A stretch of 64,000 nt of DNA from Enoplosus armatus (taxonomy: Eukaryota > Chordata > Actinopteri > Centrarchiformes > Enoplosidae): assembly GCF_043641665.1 (NCBI RefSeq), contig NC_092193.1, positions 13,339,501 through 13,403,500 of the forward strand, in the 5' to 3' direction. Shown here one piece after another: positions 1 to 13,300 of the stretch. Position 1 is the stretch's first letter; every line of letters starts with the position of its first letter. Both the position numbers and the translations under genes were made by a program. The notes under the pieces were generated by a model. It did no database searches. It saw nothing but the letters and a program-made list of their open reading frames with translations, and was not told the origin of the DNA.

Positions 1-2084
1 ATTTCCATAAAGAAGACCTGAAGTACATCATAAAGGCTTGTGCTATCACCTCTATGTGTTGGCATCTGTTTTAGCCATGCATCTCTGATTTGGCAACAAA
101 CATTGTCCAAATCTAGATGTATATAGATTTTTATTAAAAAGCAAGTTTCCAGTCCACTTCCTGTAGCTGCTTCACAATAAATGCATTCTAGTGGCTTGCA
201 GGAACTGTTCAGTTCAGATGTTTAATAAAAGCAGCAGGTTTTAAAAACTATTGTGATCGCACAGAAGAAGAGAGAAAACTAGAAAACAAGGTCTCTGGTT
301 TGACAGCAGTGAATTGGTGCAATCAGCAATTGATCAGCCAGTGCTACATTTGGGTGTGGCAATCCTGATGGTTCACCTGTTGAGTATTGTACAGACTACT
401 GATGATGAGTAAAATTACATTGTTTATACGTCTCTTGATGCCTTCAAAGCACAGAATGTATGTGGATGAAGAGTTGACTGGGCTTATCCTGTTTTGCTGA
501 GTGCATATTAAACATACAGATTTTCAGTGTGTTGATGCTCTAAGATGAGTTGCAAAGATTATAAAGCATTTAGAGGGAAAGGTCTGTGTTAAATTAACAT
601 TTCCCTCCATCTATCCACTTTGGAACTAAGTGCGAGTGTGTTTTTCCCGAAAGGAGTGGTAAAACGTCTGTAGTATTTCTGTAGAGAAGCAATGTAATTT
701 TCACTAGAAAACCTCATCACGCCCTGAAAATGCTCGCCACATAATTACTGCATGTGTACACTAAACTGACAGTTGCTTAGTTGTACGGTCCCTCACCCTG
801 TTCTCCCCCATCTTTTTGCTACCATTCTGCCTCCCCTCTTTTGTGCTCCCAGGTCTCCTGAACTTCCCCCCCAGCATCCTGCTCCTCATTAGAAGGCCTT
901 TCATGGTCAGAGCCAATAAAACTTCAATGGGAGGCAGCCTGAAGAAAACATGGCTGTTCTGTGGCTTTACTGAGCGTTAATTACATGATCCCCCTACCAG
1001 ACAGTGGAGGGCCAATCAGTTTCTCCAACAGCACTGCCGACCTATGGCCTCATGTGGGACACAGGCAGACACATAAACTCACATCACACACACACACACA
1101 AACACACACTGCCTCTGACACACAGAAGAAACGCACACAGGCACACATATGCATAAAGGTCATACATACACAAAACCATATATAATACTGACAGACATAT
1201 TATCACACACACACACTTTGAGGCCACCAGACTTATTAACCTCTGGCCACATGTGCTTAACTCGGCCCGGAGTTCCCCCACTGCAACAACAAAAGTGAAG
1301 CAACAGCATGACACATAATAAGAAAGTGGTTTCTGTCTGCTGTGTGGCACAATTACACAATTCTCAACTTTTGCAGAGTAACTGCGATGGTGTAGTGCCA
1401 GGTTTGCCCAAGCTCACATGCACAGGCGTCAAACGAGGGAGACACTTGACTGTGCAGAACGAAGGTGTAATTCGTGCCTGCTCATTTTCAGAGCTGTAAT
1501 AATGGGAAGCGAGCGTAGCCATTTGTTAGTAGTGATATGTGAGATGCTGTCCTCTTTGTTTGGACTCATGCAGCCATGAGGAACAGACTAATTATAGAGT
1601 AACATTTCCTAATGTATTCATAAAAAGAAGTCTGCATTCGTAAATAGAATGATTGGAGGCATGTGGCTCTCTCCTCCCCTCTCTCACTTTTGTTTGCCTA
1701 TCTGTTGTGTGACGGCTGGTTATTTCAGGCTGCACTGGAGTTTTTCCACGTGACCTGCGATAATGTGCGGTGGCATCTTCTTCCGCAAACAATCCTTAAA
1801 AAAAGCATCTCCCACAGGAGTGACACCATCAAACGCAGTCTGATTCAATTTCACACAGCCAGATGACTAAAGAGACATTATCTTAAGTGAGAGAACTGTA
1901 TATCTGTTTACTGCTGTAACTCAACCACAGTCACGTCACGTCAGCTGAATATTTTGTGGGTCTCAAATGGCGCATGAAACACATGCATGGTTATTAGAGG
2001 ATGTATGAGCATTGCACTTATGAAACCAGTGCAGTACCCAAAGTGTCATCACTTAGCTCATTACAGCATGCAAGACCTTTAAAC

Positions 2085-2160
2085 TAAATTGTTACTTCAT
2101 AGGCAGAGGGTCCTGGGTTTGAACCAGCCTGAACTGAGTGAACTTTCTCCTGTTGCATAC
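2085..2160 (+). repeat. tRNA-type SINE-like fragment with B box
   Basis: GAGGGTCCTGGGTTTGAACC at about 2106-2125 contains a polymerase III B-box-like GGTTTGAACC in the context seen in a common fish repeat (GCCTCATAGCAAGAGGGTCC...). The A box to its left is degenerate and there is no complete tRNA cloverleaf. Confidence 0.4.
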
Positions 2161-3000
2161 AAAAAAACTAAAACATTAGTGATGGACATATTGCTGCCTT
2201 TGGCTGTGACAAGGCACTGGCTTGCTGGACCTTGAGCTGGGAACCGGGAGTCACTGATCCTATTAGAAGTAATGAATGAACTGAAAACTTCCAAGTATGT
2301 ATAAAATGTAGCCTGCTTTATAAACAAAGCATTTCCTTTAGAGGCATAATAAGAAATAGAAATGGCTTTCGCCAAACAAAGCCAATGGGATAAACAGCCC
2401 TCATATAGGAAAAGCTAAGAGACTGTGGGATAGTAAAAGAAAAACAAAACAAAAAGGGGAATTCTTGTTTGTATAAGACAACGCAGGTCATCTTATGTCA
2501 TATATCGTTGGAGTTTCTCATCCCTTGTTTTCTATGCTTGGTCGAGCCTGAAATCACACAGGAACATTTCACGCTTGTGTTACTAACCAACACATTGGCT
2601 ACACGTACAGAAACTCAGATAATGAAGGCATTCAGCAGCTGACAGGTAAACTGGCAGCTCCATCGGGCAAGTAGCAACTTGTCCTTTAATTGCACCTGGA
2701 GGAGCGATGTGGCCTGCTCTCTGCAGAGTGGAGGACAGGTACTCAACAGCGTTGACCTGTGTCGGTGGGTGGGTACCTGGGCTCGAGGGCACGCCCACAG
2801 TTCACCTGTTACACCTGGCTGGAGGAGCCCAAGCTGTCAGGACGCGTAGAGCGCATTCTTTCACTGAGAACACACTTGACAGATGTTTTCAAACCCACGA
2901 AGCAACCATATTTTACAGTAATGTTATTCTAAAACATGTCTAAAAATAATATTTAGATGAGATGGAATGAAACGGGAAAGGCAGTAAAACCTCGTATAGC

Positions 3001-3003
3001 CTC

Positions 3004-3038
<35 letters not shown>

Positions 3039-3080
3039 TCCCTCTCTCTGTCTGCCTGCCTCTCTCTCTCTCTCCCCCCC
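3001..3080. repeat. CT-rich (polypyrimidine) tract upstream of gpc1
   Basis: CTCTCT with TG and CC interruptions over about 80 bp, some 640 bp before the start codon. Such homopurine/homopyrimidine stretches near promoters can adopt H-DNA and bind GAGA-type factors; function here is unproven. Confidence 0.85.
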
Positions 3081-3343
3081 CGCCTCCTCTTCATTCCACA
3101 GTGTGGCAGCGCTGGCATAGCATCGTACAGAAAACCCTCAGCTGGAAACGAGCTGCGGTAGCTGCCTGTGCGCACCTCTTAACTCAGATCCCCCCCGGGC
3201 CGTCATAGCCGGTAGGCGTGCGGCGACAGAAACCTGGCTGCTCAGCGTCAGCGCAACACAGAGCTATTTTCTGACATCGACTTCAATTATTTCAGCTGTG
3301 AATGCGTAACCTAATTCTTTCATCTCTTGCTTCCCCCTCTCTA

Positions 3344-3719
3344 GGTGAACCAAAACCCCAACAGTGGATCTAGGAGACAGGAGATACAATTATTTTCTTT
3401 GGGGGAAAAAAAATATTAAAAGCTGCTGTCCTGTCCGCACCGGCCCTGCGTTAGGAGTGGGAAGAGACGGGACCTCTGCGCTGTGAAGAGTCGCTCCTGT
3501 GCCGTGCAGCAGTGCGCGGAGAGCAGCCACAGACGCACTAAAAGAGCAGCAGGGATAAAGGAAGGTGGAGGATATTTTACGCACAGCAGCACTCAGTAGC
3601 CCCGTTTGACACGCGGCCACTTACTGGGAGTCTCCTGCTCCGCTGAGAACACAGCCGCTTCGCCCCTTGGTCGGATTTGCACTTGACTAAGTCCACATAC
3701 AGTACAGCAGTCTGCTGGG
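3344..3719 (+). promoter_or_regulatory. gpc1: gpc1 promoter-proximal region and 5' UTR, CpG-rich
   Basis: The segment before the start codon is rich in G, C and CpG compared with its AT-rich surroundings, as expected for a vertebrate promoter/first exon. A TATA-like TATTAAAA lies at 3414-3421, which would place transcription start near 3445 and give a 5' UTR of about 275 nt. I see no ATG between 3344 and 3720, so the 5' UTR appears free of upstream start codons. A pyrimidine run followed by CTCTCTAG at 3336-3343 resembles a splice acceptor, so an upstream non-coding exon cannot be excluded. The exact start site is inferred. Confidence 0.5.
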
Positions 3720-3879
3720 ATGGATTCCTTCATCATAGCGGCTCTGGCAGTGTGCTCTCTAACGGCACCAGCCTATGGGGACAAAGGGACCAGCAAAGCC
3801 CGGAGTTGTTCGGATATCAGGCAGTTTTATAGCGGGAAAGGATTCGCTCTGGATGGTGTCCCTCAGTCTGAAATATCAG
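3720..3879 (+). CDS. gpc1: gpc1 coding exon 1 (signal peptide, first conserved cysteine)
   Basis: Encodes residues 1-53 plus one base of codon 54. The first 20 residues are a hydrophobic signal peptide (core [12 protein letters not shown]); cleavage is likely after AYG or APA. The mature start [12 protein letters not shown] contains the conserved Cys30, and the exon ends in PQSEISG, as in human glypican-1. The donor is CAG|GTAAGC at 3879/3880, close to consensus. An in-frame TGA at 3684 rules out an upstream extension in this frame. Confidence 0.95.
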
Positions 3880-4899
3880 GTAAGCTCCTTTTTTAAAATA
3901 CAGCCTGACCAAACTGCTGCACTCTTTCTCTGGACCACATCTGATCTTTCACCCTGAACCCAAGCACACTTTTAAGATTATCTAACTGTCCAAATACTAC
4001 ACAATTGTTTAAATTTTAGCATGATATGTTCAACACATTGTGAAGCACCATACAGCTGCTATAAACTCATTGCCACTGAGAACCATAATCCCTCTGCTAG
4101 TCCCCCTAGGAATGTTAGTCTATTTTGGGGCCAAAGTCGCACCTGCAGTAGCACCATTTATTGTATCTACAGTAAGTGTTGGTATGTAGATCAGACATGT
4201 CCTGTGGAAATGAATGATCCTGCAAATGAATGATTGTAGGTTTGTGAGCAGTTGGACAATGCACAATGCAGTTTGTACACGTGTGTGAAAAATATATGGC
4301 TTGTTCACCACTAGCTTAAAATGTAGTATTTTTGTAGTTTGTTTTGTGGTGAGAGTGAGCAAACCCACTTTCTATCTTTATACCTATTTAAACCTGGAGT
4401 CACACTCATTTCATGTCACATGGTAAAGCAGAGGAGCTCTAAGCTCTCGGCTATCTCTCAAGATGAGACACTTGCTTTGAAAAGATATTAAGACAGTACA
4501 GACATGTCACAGACAATCTGGCTGTTTGATCCCTGATCAAAAATATGAACAAGTCCCTTCTAATTTTCTCACACTTGACATTTTTGGAGACACAGATGCA
4601 GGACCTGCAGCCCTCTTTCTGTTCTTGTTTCTCAGCTCCCCTATCACTCTAAACTAAGCTGCTACTCCTGACACTCCCTAATGCTTCATCTTCTTTAAGC
4701 TGTCTGGTGTTTGTGCGGGGAATTCTTCCCTATAAATTGCCAGCCAGTCACTTGACCATGTGCTGCAGCCACACAAGTACGACGTTGCTCACTGTGTCAT
4801 TCATGGTCTGATGTCAGACAGTCGCAAGCCCCTCTGCAGTTCAGATGATTACATGTGTGCCTTCCCTGGAATTCGGTGCAGGGCTTTCAAACACATGAA

Positions 4900-4953
<54 letters not shown>

Positions 4954-6158
4954 TTACTGCAATTTCAGGTTCTACAGTTACAGTATTGTACATGCACGGA
5001 CAAGACAAGAGACTGTGACCATGCATGCTTGCACAACCACTTTCCTGTGCACAGATTCAAAGGAAATGTAACTCAATTTTGAACTACCTTTTTATTTCAA
5101 AACTGTAAAATTAATGAGTGTGAATCTGCAAGTAAAGAGCAGAAAGTACAACACTAATATCTGAAGAAATCTACAGACTATTAACAACAAGAAATGAGTG
5201 AGGATGTGCGCAATTTACATCTGAATTATACTTCAATGATTCTCACTGTAACACTGTTGCAGTCCCTCCCAATCTGATAACATTCCCTTCCCTCAAAAAG
5301 CTCTTCACTCTGCACCAGTCACCTTCTCTATGTTGTCCAATTCATTTTCCACAGAGTGCCACACTACTGTGACAGGAGATAAACTCTCCTCCCCTGTGAA
5401 GACAGCGATGTTTGTCCATTAGTACAGGCTGAATGGCACTGAGACGTACAAGGGTGACTTTCTGTAGTATTCACCTAAAGGTCACGCGCTCAGGATGATC
5501 CTAAAGTAGAAACCACTCTATTTTCTGATAGCATATGTGCTCTCGCACACAGCACAGCACGGTTGCAGAATGCATGTATATAATGTGCTGTGGGTTTTGC
5601 TTTTCACCCTACAGTTTTTTAAGGTGTTTCCTCATGATTTCACTCAGGGTTCTGACTAGCTGAAGCTGCCACTAAGACGCATAAATGGAAGATTAAGAGT
5701 GCATCTATGAGGAACATGATATCCGATGTAAAGATATACAGTAGATCTTTCCTAGCGATTGCGCTGATATGATAGATTATAAGATTTGAGGGTGGGGCAG
5801 TAATGTGATGAAGCTGTTAGCTCATGTCATCACGCCATACATCATAAGGTAGTGAGGGTGAAGTAGTAACTGGACACTTCTAATTTAATTGGTTGACCGT
5901 ACTGAATAAATCATTTGACAGAATTAACGCCAGCCCTGATCTCTTTAGAAAATCCCCTTTTCTTCCAAATGTCTGTAATCCATAATGCTTTAAAGAGTAA
6001 GTCTGTCTTGTCATGACACCACCTATTCCTCTTGTTTCAATCAATGATGTGAAGCTTACTTAATGCTGGGGTCAATGCATTCTCAATAAGAGAGAAAATA
6101 AGGGAGTGAGACAGACACTGAGAGCCAGGAAGAGATGGAGAACTGGAGAGTGTGAGAC

Positions 6159-6197
<39 letters not shown>

Positions 6198-8992
6198 AAA
6201 GGGGAGATTTTGCTTTGACATTATTTCTCCCTGTGTTCCCGTCTCTTGGCTCTCAAGCATAAATAACCGCTCATTTGCTCCAGTCTGGCATATTAAACAC
6301 CTTAGTAAAATATGAAAGCTTTAATTTATGCCTCCAAATTATGAGCCGCCTAGATGTTGTGCATGATCCCTGACATTTGCAGAAGGCTATTTCGTGCTGT
6401 GACACCGGGGCTTGATCAACCCTAATGTATTGGCTGGGCCTGACTCAAGGTCACATCCTGAGTACATCACCTCGATTCAGTCCGGGAGGACAGACAATGA
6501 GAGACGGCTGCATCCCAACTCTAAAAATGATGTCCAGTTGCAGCACTTTAAAATCATTTTTAATGCTGCTGTACAATATATGATATGAAAAATTCTTGGC
6601 ACACAAAGTAGCAAATATACTTCAGAACTTAGTATCAAGCTTCATTTTTGGATGCGCAAAACTTAATAAAGTCTCAGCATGGTCTGCAAGTAATATACCA
6701 ATGTGATTTTATTAAATAATATTATTATAAATATTATTAAACCCCAAGATTTGAGGTTTTGAATATGTGCTTTTTTACTTTTATACCTCTGTTCTTTACC
6801 TTTGATAAAAAAAAGTAAGAAATTTCCCACCAGCTGAACACCCCCATCCCATATCACAGTCCCTGTTTGATTATGCTCAGTCAGCGGTGAAAGAAGATTC
6901 CTAGATATTGCTTTCACATCGATACGCCTCATATAACAACTTGGATAGTCCTCTGTACTTAAGTAATTTGCCCTGCAGAAAAAGTCACTCGGAAGAAAGC
7001 TATTGAGTTATGGGTGAGCTGTTTGTTATCATTGTGTTGAAGCGGTGTTTACTGGACCATGGGAACAGTATCGTTTGAGCAGGAATGAAAAGAGATGGGT
7101 CGCGAGTAATCACGTAAGCTGATGGATGCTCTTAAAATGAGTGTGATGATGCTAGTTTAACTCCGTTGAGTGTAATCAGTTTCGGAAACAGCTTTTTTTT
7201 TTTGGTGGTGTTTACCAAAAATGGATGATTGATTTTTATGAGGCTCATCTGTCTCCTCCCTGCGCTGCCCCCTCCCTGTCCCACCCCATCATTACAGTCT
7301 TGATGACTTATCTTTTTGTCTTTCAGGGGATGACATTCTTCATCTCTCTGTTTCTCTCTCTCTCATCGGCTCTTAAAGAGAGAGGCGCCAGACGCTCTTT
7401 GAAAGCAGCTGGCAGCCAATGAGTGTTAGATGCTCAATGTCATGTAAGCCCATACAAAGAAACAAGCTGCATGAGACATCTGCAGGAAGACTAGGCACAT
7501 TTTGGTATGGCATTGGCTTTCCCGTGCTGTGTTTAAGAGAGTGAGACAGACACTTTTTGGGGAGTTTTTCCTCATTTGAATCGAGGGTCTAAGAACAGAG
7601 GGTGTTGTGTGCTGTAGAGACTGTAAAGCCCCCTGAGGCAAGCTGTAATTTGTGATATCGGGCTATAGAAATAAGATTGACTTGACTTGACTGTTTGTGT
7701 TGTTGTTTATTGCCGGTTGCTACAGGCTGACTGTGAGTTGCTAAGTGCTCTGAAGTGTCATCTCTAACCAGTGTTTGGCTAATGATACAGTGGGATTTCT
7801 GCTCACCAGGCCTGCTAGGAACTGTTGTCGACTAAAGACTGACTTGTGGCTGGAAATATGGGCTGATCAGTATGGTAGCCCACAGTGAAAAGTATGAGAA
7901 TGTCTTGAACTCAGTAGCTTGACTGGGAATTTGGGTAAAAGTCTTGAAATGTATAATAGGTGAAGTGTTGTAGCTAAAACAGAGCAAGAGTTTTCATACA
8001 CTGGGTTGAAAATGTCCCCGGGCAACTCCCTCACCTCTTTCACTGAGAGTAATGATAAGGTAATGGCTGCTAGTGTGTTTGCTGCCCCCTACGCCACTTT
8101 CCAGTCGGAGGTTAAATGGAGATAGGAGTCCACTGCCAGCAAAAAACATAGCTGGCCATCCAGGGAGAGGCTGCAAAGTCAGCTACAAAACAGCAAAAAT
8201 ACTCAGTCATATTAAAAAATATATTATATTTAATATAAAAAAATGACTGCAATGATCAATTGAAATGGATGCTTTAACTAATAAAAATAAATGTAGATCC
8301 ACAAAACACTTGAAGTTGTTAAGGAGATTCTTCCCCTCATAGTGCAGAGAAGAAAAACAAAACAAGGAAAAAAACCAACAACCACACCTAATAAAAACAG
8401 ACCTGTGCTTCCTTCTATATTTTCCATTTTCATTCATGCCAGCTGCATGGATGATTGAATGCCCATCCAGCAAAACTCTAAAGCTATAACAACATTTACA
8501 AATTACACACCTATGTCTGACTGACAGAAAGCCATTATTTATACAATGTTATAGAGTCCATGCCAGAAAGGGGCTCTAGACAGATAGAGGGACAGACCAA
8601 ACTTAACTGTAAATAGTAAATACTGTGTGCGTGTTGAGATAAGCTTGCAGTGTTGTCATTGTGGCTGTTCTGGACAGTAGCCTTATCTCCATCCCATTAG
8701 CATCCCCGCTGATGTGGTGTCCTTATTCTCCATATAGTGGATAACTAATTGATGGCGCTGAATTACATATTGCCGCCTTGTGAATGGAACTCATTAACTG
8801 ACTTGGAGATAAGAGGGCCGAGACTTATTTGAAGGTTAATGTCAGCATAAAGCCTCGTGCATCTGTTGGCCTTCCTCTATACACAGATTAAAGCAAAAGC
8901 AACAGTTGCATCTCTATTACTGTGTGCAGGCTCGTAACTCGCTACAGTTTAAAGTGTGTGAATCCCTGCATCTGGCCTCCTGCCTGCGCCTG

Positions 8993-9060
<68 letters not shown>

Positions 9061-9211
9061 AGCGTGCTTGTCTCTCTGTGTACGTGTGTTTGCCTACCAA
9101 CTGAATATGCTGGAGTTGTTAAAATGCTGAAGTCAGTAAGAAGCCTCTTGAAGCATTAAGCCATAATGGGCTGCAGGGAGCATGAAACAGACCACAGTGT
9201 GTTTGATGTTC

Positions 9212-9260
<49 letters not shown>

Positions 9261-10309
9261 GATGGACTGCCGACTTGGGCTGCACTGGTCTGCTTGGTTT
9301 AGCTATTCCCTGCTCCGCCCGACTATATGTAGGAAAAACAACGCAAAGAAAAGAGAAGAAGAGAAAAGATGGAGTTAAAAATGGTTAAAAGCAAATAGCT
9401 CCTTTTTTTAAAAAAAAACTTGTTCTGCGCTGCATTTCCTTATGTAATTGTTTTCATTCTCTGGCCTGTTAAAAACATGGAAATCTGGGAGACAGTCTGT
9501 CAAAACATGTTTAGTTGCTCGGACGGAGAAACCTTTTCACAGATTGCACACTTACCTGTTTTTCGAGTAAGACCATGACCACAGACCCATGAAGTAGTCA
9601 TCTTAAACTGACTAATTTTTTGGGCAGATGGTTAAAGGTCTGACAAAATTAACATTTTTTCTTCTTATTTCCTTTAAAAAGCACAAGTCAAGAAAATAGT
9701 CAGATACTTAAATTGACTAATTTTTGGACAGACAGACGTAAGAGCTGACAAACATGTCACTATTTTCCATTCAATTTCCTGTGACTCATTTCAGAAAATG
9801 TTACCTCAGTGTATAAAAGGTAAAAAATTGAGGCCAAAGAGTGACTGGTGATTTGCTTTTTAGAATATAATACACTTCCATGACAAGTATCAGCTGCCTC
9901 TTCTCTGACCAGCATGCACTTCAGCTGCTGCCACCCTTCTCTTTTCTCTCTTCTTGCGCTCCTCTTGTCTTTTGTTCCCTGTCACTTGTCTAATGTGAGA
10001 GTAGGAGTTCACACGTACAGCCCTCCCTTGGCAAGCACACACACAGAGAGACACACAGATGACAGCATAGGCCAGTCTTTTTTGTCACCATAGGGGGTTG
10101 CAGTGTCATTGCAACAGGCGTGTGTGTGTGTTGGGGGGGCAAATGTGATGTTCCTCTGAGGGCTGCTGTGTGTTGGTGTATGACTCATCTTTTGTCTTCA
10201 GAGGAATTGGCTGTGTCAAAAGGAGAATTATGCCCTCGTCACAGCAAGCCTTCTCACTGTCTCTCGTTGTGTGTGCGTGCGTGTGTGTGTGTGGGAGGTT
10301 GGGTGCAGA

Positions 10310-10340
<31 letters not shown>

Positions 10341-13300
10341 ACACAATGTGTCCATAAGTGAATGAGAGAGTGTTCATTTGTGTGTGTGTGTGTGTGTGCA
10401 ACAGATGTGTGATGACTTCTAAAGCCATAGCGAGAATGTTATTAAACTGCTTCCTCTCTATTTGCTGTCATTGTGTGTGTGTGCATGATTGGTGGCGTTT
10501 TTGTTTTGCCCTTTCGTCAGTTATGTAAATATGTGTGTGTGTGTGTGTGTGTGTGAGCCACGCCAAGCTGTTGTGGCTCATGTCCCCTCCAGCAGTGCTT
10601 TCTGTAGACTAGGTGAGTATTTGAAGTGACAAGGAACTGGCTTTAGCTCTCAGCGTGGCTTCGCTTCTGCTCCAGCTACCTCTCCTCTCGCTCTCCCGCT
10701 GCTTGACAGATGGTATGGACCCAAACTAGGACGCCCACTACCATATTAAGTGAGGGCACACAGTATGAATTTTACTGGATGACACGCCCTCCACTAACAC
10801 ACACACAAACGCACTGTCTGCAGCTGTGGACCGGAGTTTTTGTCGGGAGACTTTCATTCTTTGGCTACGACACATCGTTGAGGGGGAATCCTGTGGCTAT
10901 GGCGCTATGGCAGCAAATTCTGCAGGCCCACAGGGACACACAAACACACACATATGGTATTCTCTAGATTGTATTGATTCTGATTATTGATTGAGGTTCT
11001 TATTGAGTTCTTGTTCTAATTATGTGGGTAAAGTTAGCAATTGTCAGCAGATTTAGGCTCATAAATAATGAGGTATTTTGTAATGATATATATAATATTG
11101 GGTAAAATAAAGAAAGACAAACATTTCCTGTCTTGTTGCACATATTGAATGTTAATGGTTTTATGTAGGAGTTCAAGTCATGATTATTTTCATTATCAAT
11201 GAATCTGTTGACTACATTTACTGGTAGAGCTAAGACTATTCGTAGATTGATTGATTAGTCAATCGACACAAAAGTAATCGTCAGCTATCTGGAGAATGGG
11301 TTAATAGTTTCAGTCATTTTTCAAGCAAAAATAAATAAATGATGCCTTCAAATTACTTGTTTTGCCAGCCCAAAAAGATATTGGATTTACAATGATTTAA
11401 AGCAGAGAAAAGCTGCTCTTAATACTCTTATTTGAGCGAATCAACATATATTTCATTTTTGTGCGACAAATGACTTTGATGATGAATTGATTGTCAAAAT
11501 AGAGTAATTGTTGATTAATGTCCTGTCAATCGTCTAATCGACTAATCTTAATTTTGTGTTCACTTTACGCGCTAGGATCAGCTGGTTCTGGGTCATGATG
11601 ACCAGGAAATACTTTGTCATGTCCTCTATTGTATGAAATAATTTGAGTGTGGCGACTAGATTTTGCTCACGACTGTCTTTTGAGCGCTTCCTGCTGTTCT
11701 GATCCGGTTCTCAATACCCAAAATAATTGCCAAAACAGATGGATGTTCTCTGATGGAGACGGCCTTCAGGCTCCTGTCTCTCTCAAATATATATATAAAA
11801 AAAGAGGAAATAGGAATTGAAGAGATGAGAGATTGGCCCTGTGTATAAAAAAGATAGGAACAGATGATAAAATCAGTAAGGTGTCGTCTAACTGTTGAAT
11901 GCCTGAAATGTGTCCGGCACCTCGCTGCTCTGATGCCTGGCACACACAATACAGATTTAATAAAGATAGGACACACAGGCGCAACAGTACACATATCCCT
12001 CAACTACACACTTCCCTTCGATAAGCAATCATTTCTGTTCTGCTCTGTTCAACAGTGGCCCTTTCTTCCACACATAGGTTGTTATTAAAAACACTATAGC
12101 TCACATCCGCAGAATAAAACAGTGCAGGAGTAGCTCAACAGAAACCGGACTGCAAGTTATCAAGCCCTCTGTTGGTGTATGTGTTTCTGCATGTGTGTGA
12201 GGCAAATTTCCCAGGTGTTTCAAGACTTGTGAATATCGTCTTTGTCTCCAGTTTCCCCTCCTCTCCCCTGAGGTGTAAACATTATTCTCCATAATCTCTT
12301 CCAAACTAGAAGCATGTTTCCTCATACTTGGGATGCAGAGCAGTTGCCGCTTTCTCTTCATCTAGTCTTGCACTCTCTGACAGTTTCCTCTTTGGCTTTT
12401 TAAATTGGTCATTTTAGAGGATTTAGTTTTTAGCTGCTCTAGGCAAGTGGCTCCACACAATAGTGTTATTTTTGTTATTTTTTATTGTTACTTGGCGTTC
12501 ATAATTTCCTGAGGGTTTTCTCTCATCGAGATAAACTGTTTCACACTAGTTTTCATTATCGTAATTATTTTTTCCTCTCTTTCTCTCTCCCCCTAAGTCG
12601 TTTCTGCCTTTGAGGCTTTATCTTTCTCCCTCTTCCCCTATCTGCCTCTGCAGAGTTTCATTTATGAATTCATTTATTTTTCATGTGAAATTTACTGCAT
12701 GCTCACAGATGCTCTCCAAAAACATTGCTAGTTTGTTTCTGGTACTGAAATGACTCCATATTTTTGTGATCTAATTTTATCATGCGTTTTATAGCCTGAA
12801 CATTAAAACCATATGTTTCAAGACTACAATTCAAAAATCTAAGAAAATCTAAATTGTTTATGGAGCAACACATGATGGCACCCCAGGACTCCTCTGTGTT
12901 GGGAGAGACGAGCGGGAATAAGACAAAATTAATTCTTAAAATGTTCCCTTTAAAAGTCAGTGATTTAAGGATTATGTAAAATGTTGGAGCATCCTTTTAG
13001 TTTATCTTCCTGTGGGAATCCATTTTCTCACACTCCCTTTAACTATCCCCCAACTTCCTTTGCTCAGAGTTTGAATGTAATTACAGTGAAATCTGTGTGT
13101 TGTTTTATTGGCTTCCTGGAGGCCTAGCAAGCACAGTTTTTCCAGGCTTTAGTGGTCTGTGATCCTACTGCATGACTCCCTCTCCATCCGGTACATTTTT
13201 GGGATCTCCACTGTATAATTGGCTTAAACTGCAGAGATCCTTGGTCCGCCATAACATTAGTGCTTCTAGAAACCAGAATACCCGAATGAGTTGTTCTAGC

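Larger units (their letters stand above)
1..3343. other. Upstream flank of gpc1, no gene seen
   Basis: No coding exon is recognisable. The stretch holds small (CA)n blocks at 1084-1110 and 1204-1217, a SINE-like fragment near 2085-2160, a CT-rich tract at 3001-3080 and otherwise unique-looking AT-rich DNA. The piece at about 860-1070 is free of simple repeats and contains a TTAATTA homeodomain-type core, so it is a candidate conserved non-coding element. Open frames here are short and often lie in simple repeats. Confidence 0.6.

Noticed and set aside
2085..2160. Functional tRNA gene
   Set aside because: Only a B-box-like GGTTTGAACC is present; no acceptor stem or anticodon arm pairs up.
1..3343. 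3' end of a neighbouring gene upstream
   Set aside because: No coding exon with splice sites or recognisable protein; AATAAA at 916-921 is isolated and not after any coding sequence.
4760..5071. 103-codon frame with a poly(Thr-His) run
   Set aside because: Product of the (CA)n at 4903-4949; flanks are not protein-like.
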